NCBI GenBank assembly: GCA_031282535.1 | Contig: JAITDM010000098.1 | Coordinates: 1 to 7,201 of the forward strand | Length of the DNA: 7,201 bases | Direction of reading: 5' to 3' | From: Oscillospiraceae bacterium | GTDB taxonomy: Bacteria > Bacillota > Clostridia > Oscillospirales > UBA929 | Program-made: the position numbers and the translations under genes | The notes under the pieces: model-generated | Database searches by the model: none | Told to the model about the DNA's origin: nothing | The model's input: the letters and a program-made list of their open reading frames with translations, nothing else | Shown: positions 6,796 through 7,201 of the stretch, piece after piece | Layout of the letters: each line of letters starts with the position of its first letter | Position numbering within the stretch: position 1 is the first letter of the stretch

Positions 6796-6848
6796 CCCCG
6801 CAATTCCCCTCCTTCGGAGGGGTGGCAGCGGCGCAGCCGCTGACGGGG
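6796..6848. repeat. cloverleaf-like dispersed intergenic repeat
   Basis: Two perfect 7-bp hairpins stand side by side: CCCCTCC/GGAGGGG with a TTC loop (6806-6822) and CAGCGGC/GCCGCTG with a GCA loop (6826-6842). Both are enclosed by a 5-bp outer stem, CCCCG (6796-6800) with CGGGG (6844-6848), giving a three-way junction. The closing stretch GACGGGGTGGTT, together with CCCCTCC-loop-GGAGGGG, resembles a repeat I recall as widespread between genes in gut Clostridia. It encodes no protein and has no terminator T-run. It may be a non-autonomous mobile element. Confidence 0.65.
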
Positions 6849-6950
6849 TGGTTCTGTGACAATTCGCACGGGTGACGGGCTGCATCGCGTACACGATTGG
6901 GAACGGCGCAGGCCGAAGTCGTCGACTGCCACGAAGGCGGTGGGGAATGC

Positions 6951-6979
6951 TTTACAAATGCTTTGCGTTGGTATATAAT
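6951..6979 (+). promoter_or_regulatory. sigma-A type promoter of the RelB-like/HEPN unit
   Basis: The -35 box TTTACA (6951-6956) is one base off consensus, the spacer is exactly 17 nt, and the -10 box TATAAT (6974-6979) is perfect. Transcription would start near 6986, almost on top of the ribosome binding site at 6988-6994, so the leader is only about 15 nt. This is the strongest promoter match in the window. Confidence 0.8.
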
Positions 6980-6987
6980 GCTATTGC

Positions 6988-6994
6988 GGAGGTG
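6988..6994 (+). promoter_or_regulatory. ribosome binding site of the RelB-like start
   Basis: GGAGGTG is an exact match to the Shine-Dalgarno complement, five bases before the ATG at 7000. It shows that the truncated frame still carries full translation signals. Confidence 0.8.
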
Positions 6995-6999
6995 TTCAC

Positions 7000-7062
7000 A
7001 TGGCACAAGTGAATATCCGCGTGAAGTGTTATTATCAAGGAGAAATCATATGGACGGCCTAG
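7000..7062 (+). pseudogene. truncated RelB/DinJ-type antitoxin start, now a 20-residue leader frame
   Basis: The frame opens at an ATG with a strong promoter and ribosome binding site and encodes MAQVNIRV, which matches the usual N-terminus of RelB/DinJ antitoxins (typically followed by an acidic run such as DDELK). After these eight residues the match ends. The frame reads through the HEPN ribosome binding site and stops at 7060-7062, 13 bases inside the HEPN gene. What is seen is the short frame and its signals; antitoxin ancestry is inferred from eight residues. It may now act as a leader peptide that couples translation to the HEPN start. Alternatively it is a chance short frame, though the signals in front of it argue against that. 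Confidence 0.5.
7037..7042 (+). promoter_or_regulatory. ribosome binding site of the HEPN gene
   Basis: AAGGAG lies seven bases before the ATG at 7050, inside the RelB-like leader frame. It supports the ATG at 7050 as the HEPN start. Confidence 0.8.
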
Positions 7063-7201
7063 AAAAATTTGAGTATTGGCTTGACATAGCCAAATATGAT
7101 CTCACTGTTGCCGAAAGCATGCTGAGGGATGGACATTGGCTTTATGTGGTATTTATGTGCCAGCAGGCTGTTGAAAAGCTGGTGAAAGGCCTATATTCCT
7201 T
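7050..7201 (+). CDS. HEPN-domain protein, N-terminal part (runs off the window)
   Basis: Fifty residues are visible before the window ends. The pattern FEYWLDIAKYDLTVAESML, then WLYVVFMCQQAVEKLVKGLY, is the first two helices of a HEPN domain of the minimal type (Pfam HEPN, PF05168), where the CQQAVEKLVK block is the hallmark. HEPN proteins are often RNases or toxins and are commonly paired with a minimal nucleotidyltransferase (MNT) antitoxin; others are structural or act without catalysis. The RNase motif (R-x4-6-H) would lie in the missing C-terminal part, so activity cannot be judged. The gene has its own ribosome binding site, overlaps the RelB-like leader frame by 13 bases and shares its promoter. 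Its base composition is clearly more AT-rich than that of the four core genes, suggesting acquired DNA. No MNT gene is seen upstream; a partner would have to lie downstream. Confidence 0.85.
   Translation, partial: MDGLEKFEYWLDIAKYDLTVAESMLRDGHWLYVVFMCQQAVEKLVKGLYS

Larger units (their letters stand above)
6573..6999. other. 427-nt divergent intergenic region
   Basis: This stretch separates the minus-strand murB from the plus-strand RelB-like/HEPN unit. From left to right it holds the murB leader with its hairpin and extended -10 promoter, a 7-bp inverted repeat, an array of 7-bp tandem repeats, a two-hairpin repeat element, about 100 bases (6849-6950) in which I see nothing assignable, and the promoter and ribosome binding site of the HEPN unit. 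Two overlapping minus-strand open frames run through it (6609-6932 and 6674-7006). They are read through the repeats and have no protein-like features. Confidence 0.7.

Noticed and set aside
6609..7006. Two overlapping minus-strand open frames between murB and the HEPN unit
   Set aside because: They are read through the tandem repeat and the hairpin repeat, lack ribosome binding sites worth calling, and show no protein features. They also cover the promoter elements on both strands.

Overview
The window is a GC-rich bacterial chromosome segment. It carries four conserved housekeeping genes on the minus strand and then, at the right edge, passes into a lower-GC accessory zone read on the plus strand. 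In transcription order the minus-strand genes are murB (cell-wall precursor synthesis), rapZ (P-loop nucleotide-binding adapter protein), whiA (LAGLIDADG-like plus HTH DNA-binding protein) and dnaE (DNA polymerase III alpha subunit). The combination of rapZ and whiA with murB upstream and dnaE downstream, together with strong GGAGG-type Shine-Dalgarno sites, points to a Firmicute of the class Clostridia. It is probably a GC-rich gut lineage such as Oscillospirales or Christensenellales; the exact family cannot be fixed from the sequence alone.

Layout: 1-66 is the downstream flank of dnaE, with no clear terminator. dnaE lies at 67-3543. Positions 3544-3630 form an 87-nt gap holding two hairpins, one directly above the dnaE ribosome binding site. 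whiA lies at 3631-4548. Positions 4549-4736 form a 188-nt gap full of nested GC-rich inverted repeats, where Firmicutes usually carry yvcK/glmR. rapZ lies at 4737-5597 and murB at 5643-6572. An extended -10 promoter at 6673-6681 probably drives the set through a GC-rich leader of about 95 nt. Positions 6682-6950 contain no credible gene but hold a 7-bp tandem repeat and a cloverleaf-like two-hairpin element of the kind dispersed through gut Clostridia.

The right edge starts a separate plus-strand unit. A near-consensus promoter (TTTACA, 17 nt, TATAAT) and a strong ribosome binding site lead into an open frame whose first eight residues, MAQVNIRV, look like the start of a RelB/DinJ antitoxin. 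That frame then runs directly into the ribosome binding site of a HEPN-domain gene, which starts inside it at 7050 and leaves the window. This junction looks like a HEPN gene that has taken over the promoter and first codons of a former toxin-antitoxin operon. It is the most unusual structure in the window.

The core genes have related cellular roles: MurB makes UDP-N-acetylmuramate, RapZ and WhiA belong to the conserved Firmicute/Actinobacterial cluster tied to envelope metabolism and division control, and DnaE replicates DNA. Three of the four core genes start with a non-ATG codon. No complete new defence or mobile system is visible; the partial HEPN gene is the only candidate and its partner, if any, lies beyond position 7201.
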